Assembly (NCBI RefSeq): GCF_009908265.2
Contig: NZ_JAAATX020000009.1
Coordinates: 62,001-126,000 of the forward strand
DNA: 64,000 nucleotides
Source of the DNA: Paragemmobacter amnigenus
Lineage (GTDB): Bacteria; Pseudomonadota; Alphaproteobacteria; Rhodobacterales; Rhodobacteraceae
Reading direction: 5' to 3'
The notes beneath the pieces were generated by a model. It made no database searches. It was not told the origin of the DNA and saw nothing but the letters and a program-made list of their open reading frames with translations. Position 1 is the stretch's first letter. Every line of letters starts with the position of its first letter. Position numbers and translations under genes: made by a program. This document shows positions 28,001-36,700 of this stretch, in pieces.

Positions 28001-29730
28001 CGCGCCACCCCGTCGATGGACCGAAGCATCATCGGGCTGTCAACCGCGCCAATCAGGCGCGTGCCCGGCGCCTCGGTCCGCGCAGAGTCCAGAAAGACCA
28101 TCGTCGGCGGACCGACCGACCCAAGGCGGTCCAGAAGGGCCTGGCTTTCGGTTCCAAAGTCCGAAACGTCGGCCTTGATCCGCGTCAGCGGGCCCAGGGC
28201 CGCCGTGACAATCGGGTCCGCCAGCGGCCCCCGCCCGATGCTGCGGCAGATGGCGCACCAGTCGGCCGTGACATAGACCAGCGCCGGGCCTTCGCTTTCC
28301 GAAAGCGCCCCATCCAGCGCGGCGGAGGTCGTCACGGTCCTAAACGCGGCCGACTGCTGCGGTGCGTCCACCGACGCCTGCCGCAACAGAGGTTCAAGCG
28401 GCGCCAGCGGATCGCCGCCACCAAGGCCGGCGCCGACGCCCTGAAGGGCGCCGGCCAGCGCCAGAACCGCTCCGGCCGGCGCCCAGCCCCGCTGCCACAG
28501 CGCCCCGCCCGAGCCGATCAGCAGCGCGGCCCACAGCGCCAGAACCGCCTGCCCCGGAAGAACCCGCGCCAGCAGCCAGATCGCCAGCCCCAGGAACATC
28601 ACCCCAAAAACCGTGCGCACCGCACCCATCCAGGCACCCGCGCGCGGCAGGATCTGCGGCCCGAAGGCGCCGACCGCCAGCAGGGGCAGCCCCTGTCCCA
28701 GCCCCAGCGCGAACAAGGCCGCCGCCCCGAGGACGACGTCGCCGGTCTGTGCGATGTAGATAAGCGCCCCGGCGAGCGGCGCTGTGACGCAGGGCCCGAC
28801 GATCAGCGCCGAAGTGAAGCCCAGAACCGCCGCCCCGCTCAACGATCCGCGCCGCCCGGTGACCTGGCCGAGACCGGCGGTCAGGGACTGCGGCAGCGCC
28901 AGTTCGAACCACCCGAAACTTGCCAGCGCCAGCACGCCGAACACTCCCGCGCCCAGCATCAGCACCACGGGCGATTGCAGAGCTAGTTGCAGGTTCTGCC
29001 CCGACCACGCGGCCAGGCCCCCCAGCGCGGCAAAGGCAGAGGCCATCGCGAGGACATAGACCCCGCTCAGCACCAGCCCGCGACGCGCCGATGGCCGAGG
29101 CGTCCCGCCCGCAACCATGCCCGCAACGATGGGGATCATCGGAAAGACGCAAGGCGTGAAGGCTAGCAACAGCCCAAAGCCGAGGAAGCCCGCCAGCACC
29201 AACACAGTGCCGCCCCGCCGCGCCAGCCCGTCGATCAGCCCCGGTTCGGCGGCAAGGGTCAGCGTCGGAGCCTTTGCCGCCACAGCGGCTGCATCATCGG
29301 TTGAAGCGAGGCCTGTCCCATCGGTCGACGCCGCGACGACCCGGCTCTGCGGAGGATAGCAGATGCTGTCTTCCTTGCAGCCCTGCCAGGTCAGCGTCAC
29401 CTCGGGGCCCGGTCCGGTCAGCCCGACGGTCACGCTGCCATGATAGACTTCGACCCGACCGAAGTTCTGGTCTTCCTTGACCTCCCCGGGCGGGGTTTCC
29501 AGCGGCTGCTCCTGACCTTCGGCGGCACGCGCGCGAAAGTTTTCGCGGTAGAGGTAGTATCCGGGAGCGATATCGAACCGGAACAGGCGCGACCCGTCCG
29601 GTTGGGGATCTTCGGTCAGGCGAAAGGCCTGATCCGCATCCAACGGCTTGGTCTGGGCATGGATGGGAGAGACCTGCGCGAGAACCAGCAGGAGGAGCGC
29701 GACCAGCGCGAGGGATCTTGGCATTTTCAT
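27997..29730 (-). CDS. dsbD: Thiol:disulfide interchange protein DsbD
   Basis: DsbD carries electrons from cytoplasmic thioredoxin to periplasmic partners. The 577-residue protein has a signal peptide and an N-terminal alpha domain (about 25-140) with GCKEDSICYPP. Eight membrane helices carry the Cys pair in LAFTPCVFPMIP and VGPCVTAPLAG. A C-terminal thioredoxin domain has TADWCAICRSI. All three domains are intact. It is the first gene of the thiol operon, and a CTTAA tandem box lies 24-41 bp upstream of its start. Confidence 0.94.
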   Translation of the reverse strand: MKMPRSLALVALLLLVLAQVSPIHAQTKPLDADQAFRLTEDPQPDGSRLFRFDIAPGYYLYRENFRARAAEGQEQPLETPPGEVKEDQNFGRVEVYHGSVTVGLTGPGPEVTLTWQGCKEDSICYPPQSRVVAASTDGTGLASTDDAAAVAAKAPTLTLAAEPGLIDGLARRGGTVLVLAGFLGFGLLLAFTPCVFPMIPIVAGMVAGGTPRPSARRGLVLSGVYVLAMASAFAALGGLAAWSGQNLQLALQSPVVLMLGAGVFGVLALASFGWFELALPQSLTAGLGQVTGRRGSLSGAAVLGFTSALIVGPCVTAPLAGALIYIAQTGDVVLGAAALFALGLGQGLPLLAVGAFGPQILPRAGAWMGAVRTVFGVMFLGLAIWLLARVLPGQAVLALWAALLIGSGGALWQRGWAPAGAVLALAGALQGVGAGLGGGDPLAPLEPLLRQASVDAPQQSAAFRTVTTSAALDGALSESEGPALVYVTADWCAICRSIGRGPLADPIVTAALGPLTRIKADVSDFGTESQALLDRLGSVGPPTMVFLDSARTEAPGTRLIGAVDSPMMLRSIDGVAR

Positions 29731-29753
29731 GCGTCGCCGGATGCGAGGGCAAC

Positions 29754-29771
29754 CTTAACGGGCGCTTAAGG
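29754..29771 (-). promoter_or_regulatory. Tandem CTTAA box upstream of dsbD
   Basis: CTTAA at 29754-29758 and CTTAAGG at 29765-29771 are 11 bp apart, the same period and sequence as the box before the response regulator (23154-23171). The first half-site has CTTAAC instead of CTTAAG. This suggests the two-component system controls the dsbD operon. Confidence 0.65.
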
Positions 29772-29856
29772 GGCGTCCCGCTCGCGGTTTGGTGAACGCT
29801 CGGGCGTCGGAATGGTGCTTCCCGGCCTCGACGCATTCGAAGCTCTCCGATGTCGG

Positions 29857-31293
29857 TCACACGATACGCAGTCGGCCCGGCGACACAGCCATTGGCCTGT
29901 CGGCGCCAAACCACTCCCGTAGGGCGTCGACGGCTGCGATCTCCAGTTCCCGGCGATCCCGACCGAACCGCGTGGGCACTCCCTGCTTCGTGACGAAGGC
30001 GGCGCGGTAGGACTTGTCGTCATGGAGCCGATTGCCTTCGGCATCGAAGATCATCTCGATCCGGTGCCCTTTCGGATTTTCAAGTTTGGCGTTCACGGTC
30101 AAGCCGCAGAACCGTTTGACATATCCGCCGCGCTGATCGAAAGGGTCGGTGGCGAACACCGCATCGAGGCTTGCCTCCAGCATCTCCACGATCTCGGCGC
30201 CGCTCAGCGAGACGATGCCGACCGGGGGATTGACCGGGATGATGCACCACAGGTCGTGAAGCGTCACCGGGCCAGGCGGGATCGGCGCGCCGTAGCGCCA
30301 GCCGTTTGAGAAGGCGATCTTTGTGCCGGCGGCAAAGGCGATGGCGGCAAGCAGCGCGTCGTCCATGGGGGAGTCCATGCAGGTCGCTCGGTGCAGAAGG
30401 CGGTCGGTTTGGCCGACCACCTGACCGCGCAGATCGGCCTCGGGGGCCACGGCCCTGGTTACCAGTTCCGCGACCCTGGGATCCTCGGGCAGGTTGGCGG
30501 AAACAGGGATCAGGCGGTGCCGGTGCCCGACGATGCAACCGCCGTCGATGTCCAGATCCAGCCGCCCGACGAAGCTGCCATGGCAGCCGGACTGGATGAT
30601 GAGGGCGCCGTTGACAATCCAAGGCTCTTCAAGCCGGTTGTGTGTGTGGCCGGAAAGGATGACGTCGATACCATCGACCGCCTGCGCCAGCGCGGCATCC
30701 TGCGGCAGACCCAGATGCGACAGGACGACGATCAGGGCGCAGCCGTCGGCCCGCAGGCGCAGGGCATGATCTCGGGTTTCCTCGATCCCGTCGGTGAAGC
30801 GCAGTCCCGTCGAGAACGACGGCGGCATGGTCTTGTCGAGGATCGTGGCCGCAAGCCCGATCACGCCGATCCGCACCCCGCCCGCCGAACAGGTCAGCGT
30901 CGCGCGGAAGCGCGGTGCGTCATCGGCCTCGCGGTGGCAGTTGGCGGCCAGAAGCGGATAGCCCAGCATCTCCGCCAGTCGCGCAGCCTGCACCGGGCCA
31001 TAGGCAAAGTCCCAGTGACCGGTCATCGCGGAAAGGCCGAGCGCGTTCAGAACGGGCACCGCCGCCTCGCCGCGGCTTTGGGTCACGGCGGGCGTGCCGT
31101 GAAAGGTGTCGCCGTTGTCGAAGACCAGCACCGCATCTGGCGCCTCGGCTCGCGCGGCAGCCAGAATCGTCGCGATGCGCGCGAACCCCCCCATCGTTGC
31201 GACCGAGGGACCCTCGTCCGTCCAGACCAATTCGAGATGCGGTTCCAGATAGCCATGGGTGTCGTTGATCTGCAACAGGGTGATCCGGGGCAT
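29857..31293 (-). CDS. 5'-nucleotidase/metallophosphatase family protein (SoxB relative)
   Basis: The 478-residue protein has the two-domain UshA/SoxB-like fold. Its N-terminal metal motifs are LQINDTHGYLEP, VFDNGDTFHG, VLSHLGLPQD and ILSGHTHN; the C-terminal domain has FSNGWRYGAPIPPGPVT and LRIV at the end. Unlike SoxB and UshA it has no signal peptide, so it acts in the cytoplasm or is exported by an unknown way. Its substrate is unknown (nucleotides are the default). It stands next to sulfur genes, which may be chance. Confidence 0.85.
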   Translation of the reverse strand: MPRITLLQINDTHGYLEPHLELVWTDEGPSVATMGGFARIATILAAARAEAPDAVLVFDNGDTFHGTPAVTQSRGEAAVPVLNALGLSAMTGHWDFAYGPVQAARLAEMLGYPLLAANCHREADDAPRFRATLTCSAGGVRIGVIGLAATILDKTMPPSFSTGLRFTDGIEETRDHALRLRADGCALIVVLSHLGLPQDAALAQAVDGIDVILSGHTHNRLEEPWIVNGALIIQSGCHGSFVGRLDLDIDGGCIVGHRHRLIPVSANLPEDPRVAELVTRAVAPEADLRGQVVGQTDRLLHRATCMDSPMDDALLAAIAFAAGTKIAFSNGWRYGAPIPPGPVTLHDLWCIIPVNPPVGIVSLSGAEIVEMLEASLDAVFATDPFDQRGGYVKRFCGLTVNAKLENPKGHRIEMIFDAEGNRLHDDKSYRAAFVTKQGVPTRFGRDRRELEIAAVDALREWFGADRPMAVSPGRLRIV

Positions 31294-31341
31294 GGGAGCC
31301 TCATCCGTAAAGAAACCTTATGGTTTCGAGCCACATAAAGA

Positions 31342-31353
31342 CGTTAGCTAACG
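31342..31353. promoter_or_regulatory. Perfect 12-bp palindrome upstream of the 5'-nucleotidase-like gene
   Basis: CGTTAGCTAACG reads identically on both strands and lies 49 bp upstream of the start at 31293. Its size and position would suit an operator for that gene. No regulator can be named. Confidence 0.35.
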
Positions 31354-31373
31354 CTAAGGTTCCACTTCTGTGT

Positions 31374-31440
31374 ATGTGAGTACGGTTTGATTCTGTTTTC
31401 GACGGCGTTGTTGTAGCAGTTGCTGCGTCGGCCAGTATGG
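31374..31440 (-). mobile_element. Short remnant of an IS3-type transposase
   Basis: The minus strand reads GRRSNCYNNAVENRIKPYS. The Asn-Cys-Tyr-x-Asn-Ala pattern with the following Glu is a landmark of IS3-family transposase C-termini. Only about 20 residues are recognisable and no inverted repeats could be assigned, so this is a decayed fragment at best. Confidence 0.35.
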
Positions 31441-31624
31441 AGGTCTAGATTGTGCTAGCCTAGCGTCTTCCTTCGCACGGGGACTTAATCGTCGCTTCTG
31501 ACTTCTGTGGCCACCTCATCGACCTAAGCATTTAGTATGGACGGAACCCTAGGCTAGAACTGAGCGAGTTCTGGGAGGGTTCAGTAGGACCGGTGGCGAT
31601 CGACTCACCTGACCCTTTACCTTG

Positions 31625-31638
31625 TTGATTAAGATCAA
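31625..31638 (+). promoter_or_regulatory. FNR/Dnr-type box before YeeE/YedE permease
   Basis: TTGATTAAGATCAA is a perfect match to the FNR-family consensus TTGAT, four bases, ATCAA. It is centred about 30 bp before the permease start. Oxygen or nitrogen-oxide control by an FnrL-like protein is expected. Confidence 0.75.
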
Positions 31639-31661
31639 GGCATGAGGCCCAAAGCACGCTC

Positions 31662-32753
31662 ATGATTAAGAAAATAGGCGTGCCAATGGATCTCATTTGG
31701 GTTCTTGATCATGCGGATGAAACCACCGTTGCTACGGCCATGGGCTTGGTGACGGGGGCCGTCTTCGGGATCGCGGCGCAGCGGTCCTCGTTCTGTCTGC
31801 GCGCGGCGACGGTCGAATTCGCGCGGGGGGCGCTGGGGCCAAGGGTGGCGGTCTGGCTTCTGGCCTTTTCGACCGCGCTGATCTGGGTGCAGGCGGCGCA
31901 TCTTCTGGGTCTGTTCCGGGTGGAAGAGGCGCGGATGATGGCGGTCGCGGGGTCGTGGTCGGGGGCCATCCTGGGCGGGCTGATGTTCGGCGCGGGAATG
32001 GTGCTGGCGCGCGGCTGCTCCGGGCGGCTTCTGGTGCTGGCGGCGACGGGCAACCTGCGGGCGGTGATCTCGGGGCTGATCTTCGCGGTGGTGGCGCAGA
32101 TGTCGCTGCATGGCTGGCTTGCTCCGGTCCGCGCATGGGCGGCGGGGCTCTGGGTCACTCCGGGCGGGGCGAATGTGAACCTGCTGCATGCGGTCGGCCT
32201 GCCCGACGAGGCGGGCCTGGGGCTGGGCCTCGCCATCGCGGCCCTGGCGTTTGTCCTTGTCCGCCACAATCGGGTCGGGCTGCCGGTGATGATCTTCGCC
32301 TCGGGCGTGGGGTTCGCGGTCGCCTTGGGGTGGGTGCTGACCTTCAGCCTGGCGCAGGTCGCCTTCGAGCCGGTGGCGGTCACCTCGGCCACCTTCTCGG
32401 GGCCCTCGGCCAACACGCTTATGTTCTTCCTGACCGAGGAGCCGGCGCTGGGGTTCGACATCGGGCTGGTGCCGGGGGTCTTCCTTGGCGCGCTCGTCTC
32501 GGCCTGGGTCGGGCGCGAGTTGAAATTCGAGGGCTACGAGGGCGAGGGTCAAATGCGACGGTCGATGACGGGGGCGGCGCTGATGGGGTTCGGGGCGATG
32601 CTGGCGGGGGGCTGCGCGATCGGGGCGGGGGTCACCGGGGGGTCGATCTTTGTGGCGACAGCCTGGCTCGCGCTGTTCTGCATGTGGGTGGGGGCGGGGA
32701 TCACTGACTGGCTGGTAGATCAGGCCGGTGCCCGGGGTCGGGTGGTGGCCTGA
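31662..32753 (+). CDS. YeeE/YedE-family transporter (thiosulfate/sulfur-compound type)
   Basis: The 363-residue membrane protein has about nine to ten hydrophobic helices. The family Cys motifs occur twice: AQRSSFCLRAATVE and ARGCSGRLLVLAATGNLRA in the first half, GGCAIGAGVTGGS in the second. These proteins import thiosulfate or related reduced sulfur species. The start may be 31662 or MDLIW at 31686; no strong ribosome site distinguishes them. An FNR box precedes it. Two more members of the family occur in the window. Confidence 0.87.
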   Translation: MIKKIGVPMDLIWVLDHADETTVATAMGLVTGAVFGIAAQRSSFCLRAATVEFARGALGPRVAVWLLAFSTALIWVQAAHLLGLFRVEEARMMAVAGSWSGAILGGLMFGAGMVLARGCSGRLLVLAATGNLRAVISGLIFAVVAQMSLHGWLAPVRAWAAGLWVTPGGANVNLLHAVGLPDEAGLGLGLAIAALAFVLVRHNRVGLPVMIFASGVGFAVALGWVLTFSLAQVAFEPVAVTSATFSGPSANTLMFFLTEEPALGFDIGLVPGVFLGALVSAWVGRELKFEGYEGEGQMRRSMTGAALMGFGAMLAGGCAIGAGVTGGSIFVATAWLALFCMWVGAGITDWLVDQAGARGRVVA

Positions 32754-32757
32754 GCGG

Positions 32758-32846
32758 CTGTCCACGGTGGACAGAATGCCAGAGACCAATGATTTCAAGG
32801 AATTATCCGCGGCCGTTCACGGACGTTTAACCATCCTGGCGGCCGC
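32758..32846. terminator. Two hairpins between convergent YeeE and DUF302 genes
   Basis: CTGTCCA and TGGACAG around CGG (32758-32774) and GCGGCCG and CGGCCGC (32809-32815 and 32840-32846) can each fold. T tracts are absent, so termination is only plausible from position between convergent genes. Confidence 0.3.
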
Positions 32847-32870
32847 AGAGACGCAGTGGAGGCCGGGCGG

Positions 32871-33308
32871 TTACTGCCCCGTCGCCTCGCGAGCGATCTC
32901 GTCCAGAAGGGTCTGGACCTCTTGCATCGGGCCTTCGGGCATCTGGCGGTAGCCGACGGCGACCTGGCCCTCGCGGTCGGTGACGAAGACCCCATAGGGA
33001 CAATGGGCGATGTTCATGGGGTCGGCCTCCATCACCTTGCGCGACAGGACGGCCGAGCAGAACAGGAACACGTCGGCATTGTCGAAGACCTTCACCTCGC
33101 TGCCGACATCGGCGGCGGTGCGGTTCAGCATCTCGCCGACATGGCTGCGATAGTCGATTACAAGACCTTTGCCGATGATGGCGGCCTCGACAGCCATGGT
33201 GGCCTCATCGAAACTGCCGTCGAAGGGGTAGGTCGTCGCCTCTTGCGCGGTGGCGAGGCCGGTCGAAAGGCCGAAAGCAAGGACGGCTGCAAGTCCGGTT
33301 CTAATCAT
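32871..33308 (-). CDS. Exported DUF302 protein
   Basis: The 145-residue protein has a signal peptide cut after ATAQ and a DUF302 domain covering the rest. It contains two Cys (FLFCSAVL and AHCPYGVFV) and a GYRQMPEGPMQEVQ tail. The ATG at 33308 follows GGAGAGGG. DUF302 proteins have no established biochemical role. Its place as the last gene of the sox unit, and a second DUF302 gene near 45 kb, suggest a sulfur-related function, but nothing in the sequence proves it. Confidence 0.85.
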   Translation of the reverse strand: MIRTGLAAVLAFGLSTGLATAQEATTYPFDGSFDEATMAVEAAIIGKGLVIDYRSHVGEMLNRTAADVGSEVKVFDNADVFLFCSAVLSRKVMEADPMNIAHCPYGVFVTDREGQVAVGYRQMPEGPMQEVQTLLDEIAREATGQ

Positions 33309-33351
33309 GGTCACACCCTCTCCAAAGTTGCCGCGACGCCGCCGCGCGCGG

Positions 33352-34263
33352 TCATGTCTCCTCGACGAAGCGATAGCCCTTGTCCGCGCGTTCCACCCGG
33401 CCGATCCCGCCGCCGGGCAGGTGGAAGCCGATGATCGCGTGACCATCGACCGCCAGCCGGTCAAGCAGGGCTGTGCGGGTGGTGGCGGCAAGCGCCTTGT
33501 CCTGGTCCGAGTTCGAGGCCCAGTCTGGGCGCTCGAAGGCGACGTGATGGTTGCCGATGCAGTCGCCCAGCACCATCGCGGGCGTCGGCCCGGCGATCTC
33601 ATAGGCCAGATGGCCGGGCGTATGGCCGGGGGTCAGCCGGGCGAAGATGCCGGGTAGCGGTTCCTCGCCATCGATCAGTAGGCGCAGGCTGTCCGCGATC
33701 ACGCCCAGCCGTCGCGAGGCACCCGCCGCGAAGGTGGCCCGCGCCTCGCCGATGGTGTTAGCGGTCTCGGGATCGGTCCAGTAGTCGAATTCGGCCTGCC
33801 CGATCATGTGCTGGGCATTCGGGAACAGCGGTTCGTCGAAATCGTCCAGCAGGCCCCAGAGATGATCGGGGTGACCGTGGGTGAAAAGGACATGGGTCAC
33901 GTCCTCGACCGTCAGGTCCATGGCAGCCAGCGCCTCGGTCAGCTTGCCGGCGGAGGGCTGGAAGTCCGGGCCGGAGCCCACGTCGAACAAGACGGTATTG
34001 GTCCCGTCGCGCAGGAGGGTGACGTTGCAGGGCGGGGTCAGCTGGTCGCTGGGCAGGCCATAGCGGGCGCGAATATCCTGAAGCTCGGCCTCGGGCATCC
34101 CGCCAAGGATGAAGTCGACGGGCAGGACGAGGTTGCCGTCCGACAGCGTGTCGATCCGGGTCTCGCCCAGCGTCAGCGTGCTGGCGGCCCAGAGGCGGCG
34201 CGGCGCCAGCGGGGCGGCGAGGGTGGCGGCGCTAGCGGTCAGGAAATGGCGGCGGGTCAGCAT
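33352..34263 (-). CDS. soxH: SoxH-like metallo-beta-lactamase fold protein, Tat-exported
   Basis: The 303-residue protein has a twin-arginine signal (TRRHFLTASAATLA) and the metal motif THGHPDHLWG, with further ligands at TPGHTPGH and LGDCIGNHH. SoxH closes the Paracoccus sox cluster. Its reaction is unknown and it is not needed for thiosulfate oxidation in vitro. It follows soxD after 49 bp. soxE, soxF and soxG, which normally separate the two, are missing. An AAGGA site precedes the ATG. Confidence 0.85.
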   Translation of the reverse strand: MLTRRHFLTASAATLAAPLAPRRLWAASTLTLGETRIDTLSDGNLVLPVDFILGGMPEAELQDIRARYGLPSDQLTPPCNVTLLRDGTNTVLFDVGSGPDFQPSAGKLTEALAAMDLTVEDVTHVLFTHGHPDHLWGLLDDFDEPLFPNAQHMIGQAEFDYWTDPETANTIGEARATFAAGASRRLGVIADSLRLLIDGEEPLPGIFARLTPGHTPGHLAYEIAGPTPAMVLGDCIGNHHVAFERPDWASNSDQDKALAATTRTALLDRLAVDGHAIIGFHLPGGGIGRVERADKGYRFVEET

Positions 34264-34312
34264 GGCGGGTCCTTGGCAGGGTGCCCCCGGAGCGGGTCCG
34301 GGAGCTATCCCA

Positions 34313-35446
34313 TCAGTCGGCGAAGGTGGAGAGATAGGCGATGACGGCGTCGCGGTCCTCGGGCTTCTTCAGGCCGGCGAAGGACATCTTGGTGCCAGCG
34401 GCAAAGCCCTTGGGGTCTTCCAGGAAGGCATGCAGAGCGGCCGCGTCCCAGATCCCGCCGCCCGCGCCAAGCTCGGCGAGGGGCTTGGAATACTTGAAGC
34501 CCTCGGCCGTGGCGATGGTCCGGCCGACGACGCCATTCAGCGCGGGACCGACGGCGTGTTTCGCATCATCGCCGACCTTGTGGCACGAGGCGCATTTGCG
34601 GAACACCTTCTCGCCCGCCTCGATCAGAGCGGGATCGGCGGCGGCCTCGTCGGCTGCGTCCGGTTCCTCGGCGGTGGTCTCGGTCTCGGGTGACGCCGCT
34701 TCGGGCGCGGTTTCCGCTGCCGGCTCGGCAGGGGTCTCGGCCGGAGCGGCCGCAGCTTCGGCCGGTGCGGTCTGAGAAGCTGCGGTCAGCAACGGCAGTG
34801 TGCCCGCAGGATTGCCGTTCTCATCCTTGGGGGTCACGTTCAACTCGATGGCGCGCTTCGTCACCTCGGGCGGGGCGGTGCGGCAGTCCGCCATGCAGGG
34901 TTCGGCGCGGAACAGCGGGTATTCGGTTTCGGCGCGGTCGTCGGGGTAGAAACCCTCGGCGTTGGGCATCACGATGGTGGTGAAGTTCTCCCGGGTGAGG
35001 GTGAAGTCATCCTCGACCAGCCCGTTGGAGTAAAGGAGGAAGGCCGTGATCGCATAGGTGTCGTCGACCGAGAGCGTCTGCGCCTGGCCGAAGGGCATCG
35101 AGCGGTGGACATAGTCGTAGACGGTGGAGAGATAGGGCCAGTAGCTGCCGATGGTCTTGACCGGGCGCGGATCGGTCAGCGTGCCGTCGCCACCGGCAAG
35201 GACGGGCCAGCTGTCCAGCCCCTCGGCGAATTCACCGTGGCAGGAGGCGCAGTTGGCGCCAAACACTTCCTCACCGGTCAGCACGTCGCCCGAGCCGTCA
35301 GGCAGGCCGGTGCCGTCGGGCAGAACAGTGGCGTCCCAGGCGGCGATTTCCTCGGGGAGGGCTTCGCGGCCGAGGCCCAGGGACTCGGCGGCGGCGGGCG
35401 TGGCGAGGAGGAGGGAAGCGAGAAGGATCTCAAGCGATTTCGACAT
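34313..35446 (-). CDS. soxD: SoxD, diheme cytochrome c subunit of sulfane dehydrogenase
   Basis: SoxD pairs with SoxC to oxidise the outer sulfur bound to SoxY, releasing six electrons. The 377-residue protein has a signal peptide cut at AAAE. It has two haem sites (NCASCHGEF near residue 65 and KCASCHKVG near 285). A long Ala/Glu/Pro-rich linker (about 220-270) joins the two cytochrome domains. It overlaps soxC by 17 bp. Confidence 0.96.
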   Translation of the reverse strand: MSKSLEILLASLLLATPAAAESLGLGREALPEEIAAWDATVLPDGTGLPDGSGDVLTGEEVFGANCASCHGEFAEGLDSWPVLAGGDGTLTDPRPVKTIGSYWPYLSTVYDYVHRSMPFGQAQTLSVDDTYAITAFLLYSNGLVEDDFTLTRENFTTIVMPNAEGFYPDDRAETEYPLFRAEPCMADCRTAPPEVTKRAIELNVTPKDENGNPAGTLPLLTAASQTAPAEAAAAPAETPAEPAAETAPEAASPETETTAEEPDAADEAAADPALIEAGEKVFRKCASCHKVGDDAKHAVGPALNGVVGRTIATAEGFKYSKPLAELGAGGGIWDAAALHAFLEDPKGFAAGTKMSFAGLKKPEDRDAVIAYLSTFAD

Positions 35447-36683
35447 TCTCGACCTCTCCGTCGGCGCGCACCCACCAGACCTGGATGCCGTTGTTGTGGT
35501 AGACGTTGTTCACGCCCCGGATCTCGCGCAGGGCCTGCTTGGTCGGCTGGACATAGCCGGTCTCGTCCACTGCGCGGGACATGATGAACATCTCGGACCC
35601 GTCCCAGTTCATGTCGTAGTGGAAGCGGGTCAGCGCCATGGAGCGCGCCTCGCCGGTGATGCGGGCGGGGTGCCAGGAGTTGCCGCCATCGGTCGAGACA
35701 TCGACGCGGGTGATCTTGCCGTTGCCGGACCAGGCGAGGCCGGTGATGACGAGGGGGCCGGCGCCGTGGCGGATGGGGGCCTGCGGGCTGGGCTGGGTGA
35801 TGACGGATTTCGCGTCCATCACCCAGGTCCATTTCCGCGCCCGGCCGTCGGGCATCATGTCGGTGTATTTCGAGGTTTCCTCGCGGCTTTCGACGGCCTG
35901 GTCATAGACCGAGATCCTGCGCAGCCATTTGACCCACATGTTGCCTTCCCAGCCGGGAACGACCAGGCGGACGGGGTAGCCGTGTTCCTTGCGCAGCGCC
36001 TCGCCATTGGCGAAGAAGGCGACCATCACGTCGTCCAGCGCCTTTTCCAAGGGTATCGATCGGCCGTTGGACGAGGCATCGGCGCCTTCGACGTAGACCC
36101 ACTTGCCCTCGGGCTTGACCCCGGCCTCGGCCAACAGGTCACGCAACATGACGCCGGTGTATTCCATGTTGTGGATCATGCCCTGGGTGAACTGGCAGCC
36201 TTCCAGCTGCGCGCCGCCCCATTCCATGCCGCCGTTCGCCGCGCATTCGCAGAAGGCGATGCTGATCTGGCGGGGAAAGCGCAGCAGGTCCTCGAAGGTG
36301 AAGACCAGGGGCTTGTCGACCAGCCCGTTGATCATCAGCCGGTAGTCCTGCTTTGACAGCGAGATTGCCCCGGAATGGTGCCGTTCAAAGGCGCAGCCCT
36401 GGGGCGTGATCGTGCCTTCCAGCGCATGAATCGGCGTGAAGTTGATCGAGGAGGCGGTGCTTTCGGTCAGCCATTCGACATTGCGGCGCACGACGTGGGA
36501 TTCGAACTCGATCGGCATCCCGTAGGGCGTGGCATCTACCGCGTCGCCGAAGACCGAGGCCCATTCCTGCACCTCGGTGATCAGCGGATCGGGGGTCTGG
36601 GCGGTGGCGGCACTTGCGACAAGGCCAGCCCCGGCGGCGGCGGTGCCGGCCAGAAAGGCGCGGCGTGTGGGTTCGTCGGTCAT
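35430..36683 (-). CDS. soxC: SoxC, molybdopterin subunit of sulfane dehydrogenase
   Basis: SoxC is a sulfite-oxidase-family subunit. The 417-residue protein has a Tat signal ([13 protein letters not shown]) and the molybdenum-ligating Cys in [14 protein letters not shown]-terminal dimer domain ends in [18 protein letters not shown] and later. The start at 36683 follows an AGGAG site; a start seven codons upstream is less likely. It lies 17 bp after soxB and overlaps soxD. Its presence predicts complete oxidation of thiosulfate to sulfate without sulfur globules. Confidence 0.96.
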   Translation of the reverse strand: MTDEPTRRAFLAGTAAAGAGLVASAATAQTPDPLITEVQEWASVFGDAVDATPYGMPIEFESHVVRRNVEWLTESTASSINFTPIHALEGTITPQGCAFERHHSGAISLSKQDYRLMINGLVDKPLVFTFEDLLRFPRQISIAFCECAANGGMEWGGAQLEGCQFTQGMIHNMEYTGVMLRDLLAEAGVKPEGKWVYVEGADASSNGRSIPLEKALDDVMVAFFANGEALRKEHGYPVRLVVPGWEGNMWVKWLRRISVYDQAVESREETSKYTDMMPDGRARKWTWVMDAKSVITQPSPQAPIRHGAGPLVITGLAWSGNGKITRVDVSTDGGNSWHPARITGEARSMALTRFHYDMNWDGSEMFIMSRAVDETGYVQPTKQALREIRGVNNVYHNNGIQVWWVRADGEVENVEIA

Positions 36684-36700
36684 CTGGCGAACGCTCCTAT

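Larger units (their letters stand above)
31294..31661. other. 368-bp gap with palindrome, transposase remnant and FNR-type box
   Basis: Contents are listed separately: a 12-bp palindrome near 31342, an IS3-like remnant at 31374-31440, and an FNR-type box at 31625. CTAGCCTAG (31455-31463) and CTAGGCTAG (31549-31557) also form an inverted repeat of unknown role. No intact gene. Confidence 0.5.

Noticed and set aside
29857..31293. Calling the 5'-nucleotidase-like gene a second soxB
   Set aside because: It has no Tat signal and lacks neighbouring soxA/soxYZ; motifs fit the wider nucleotidase family.
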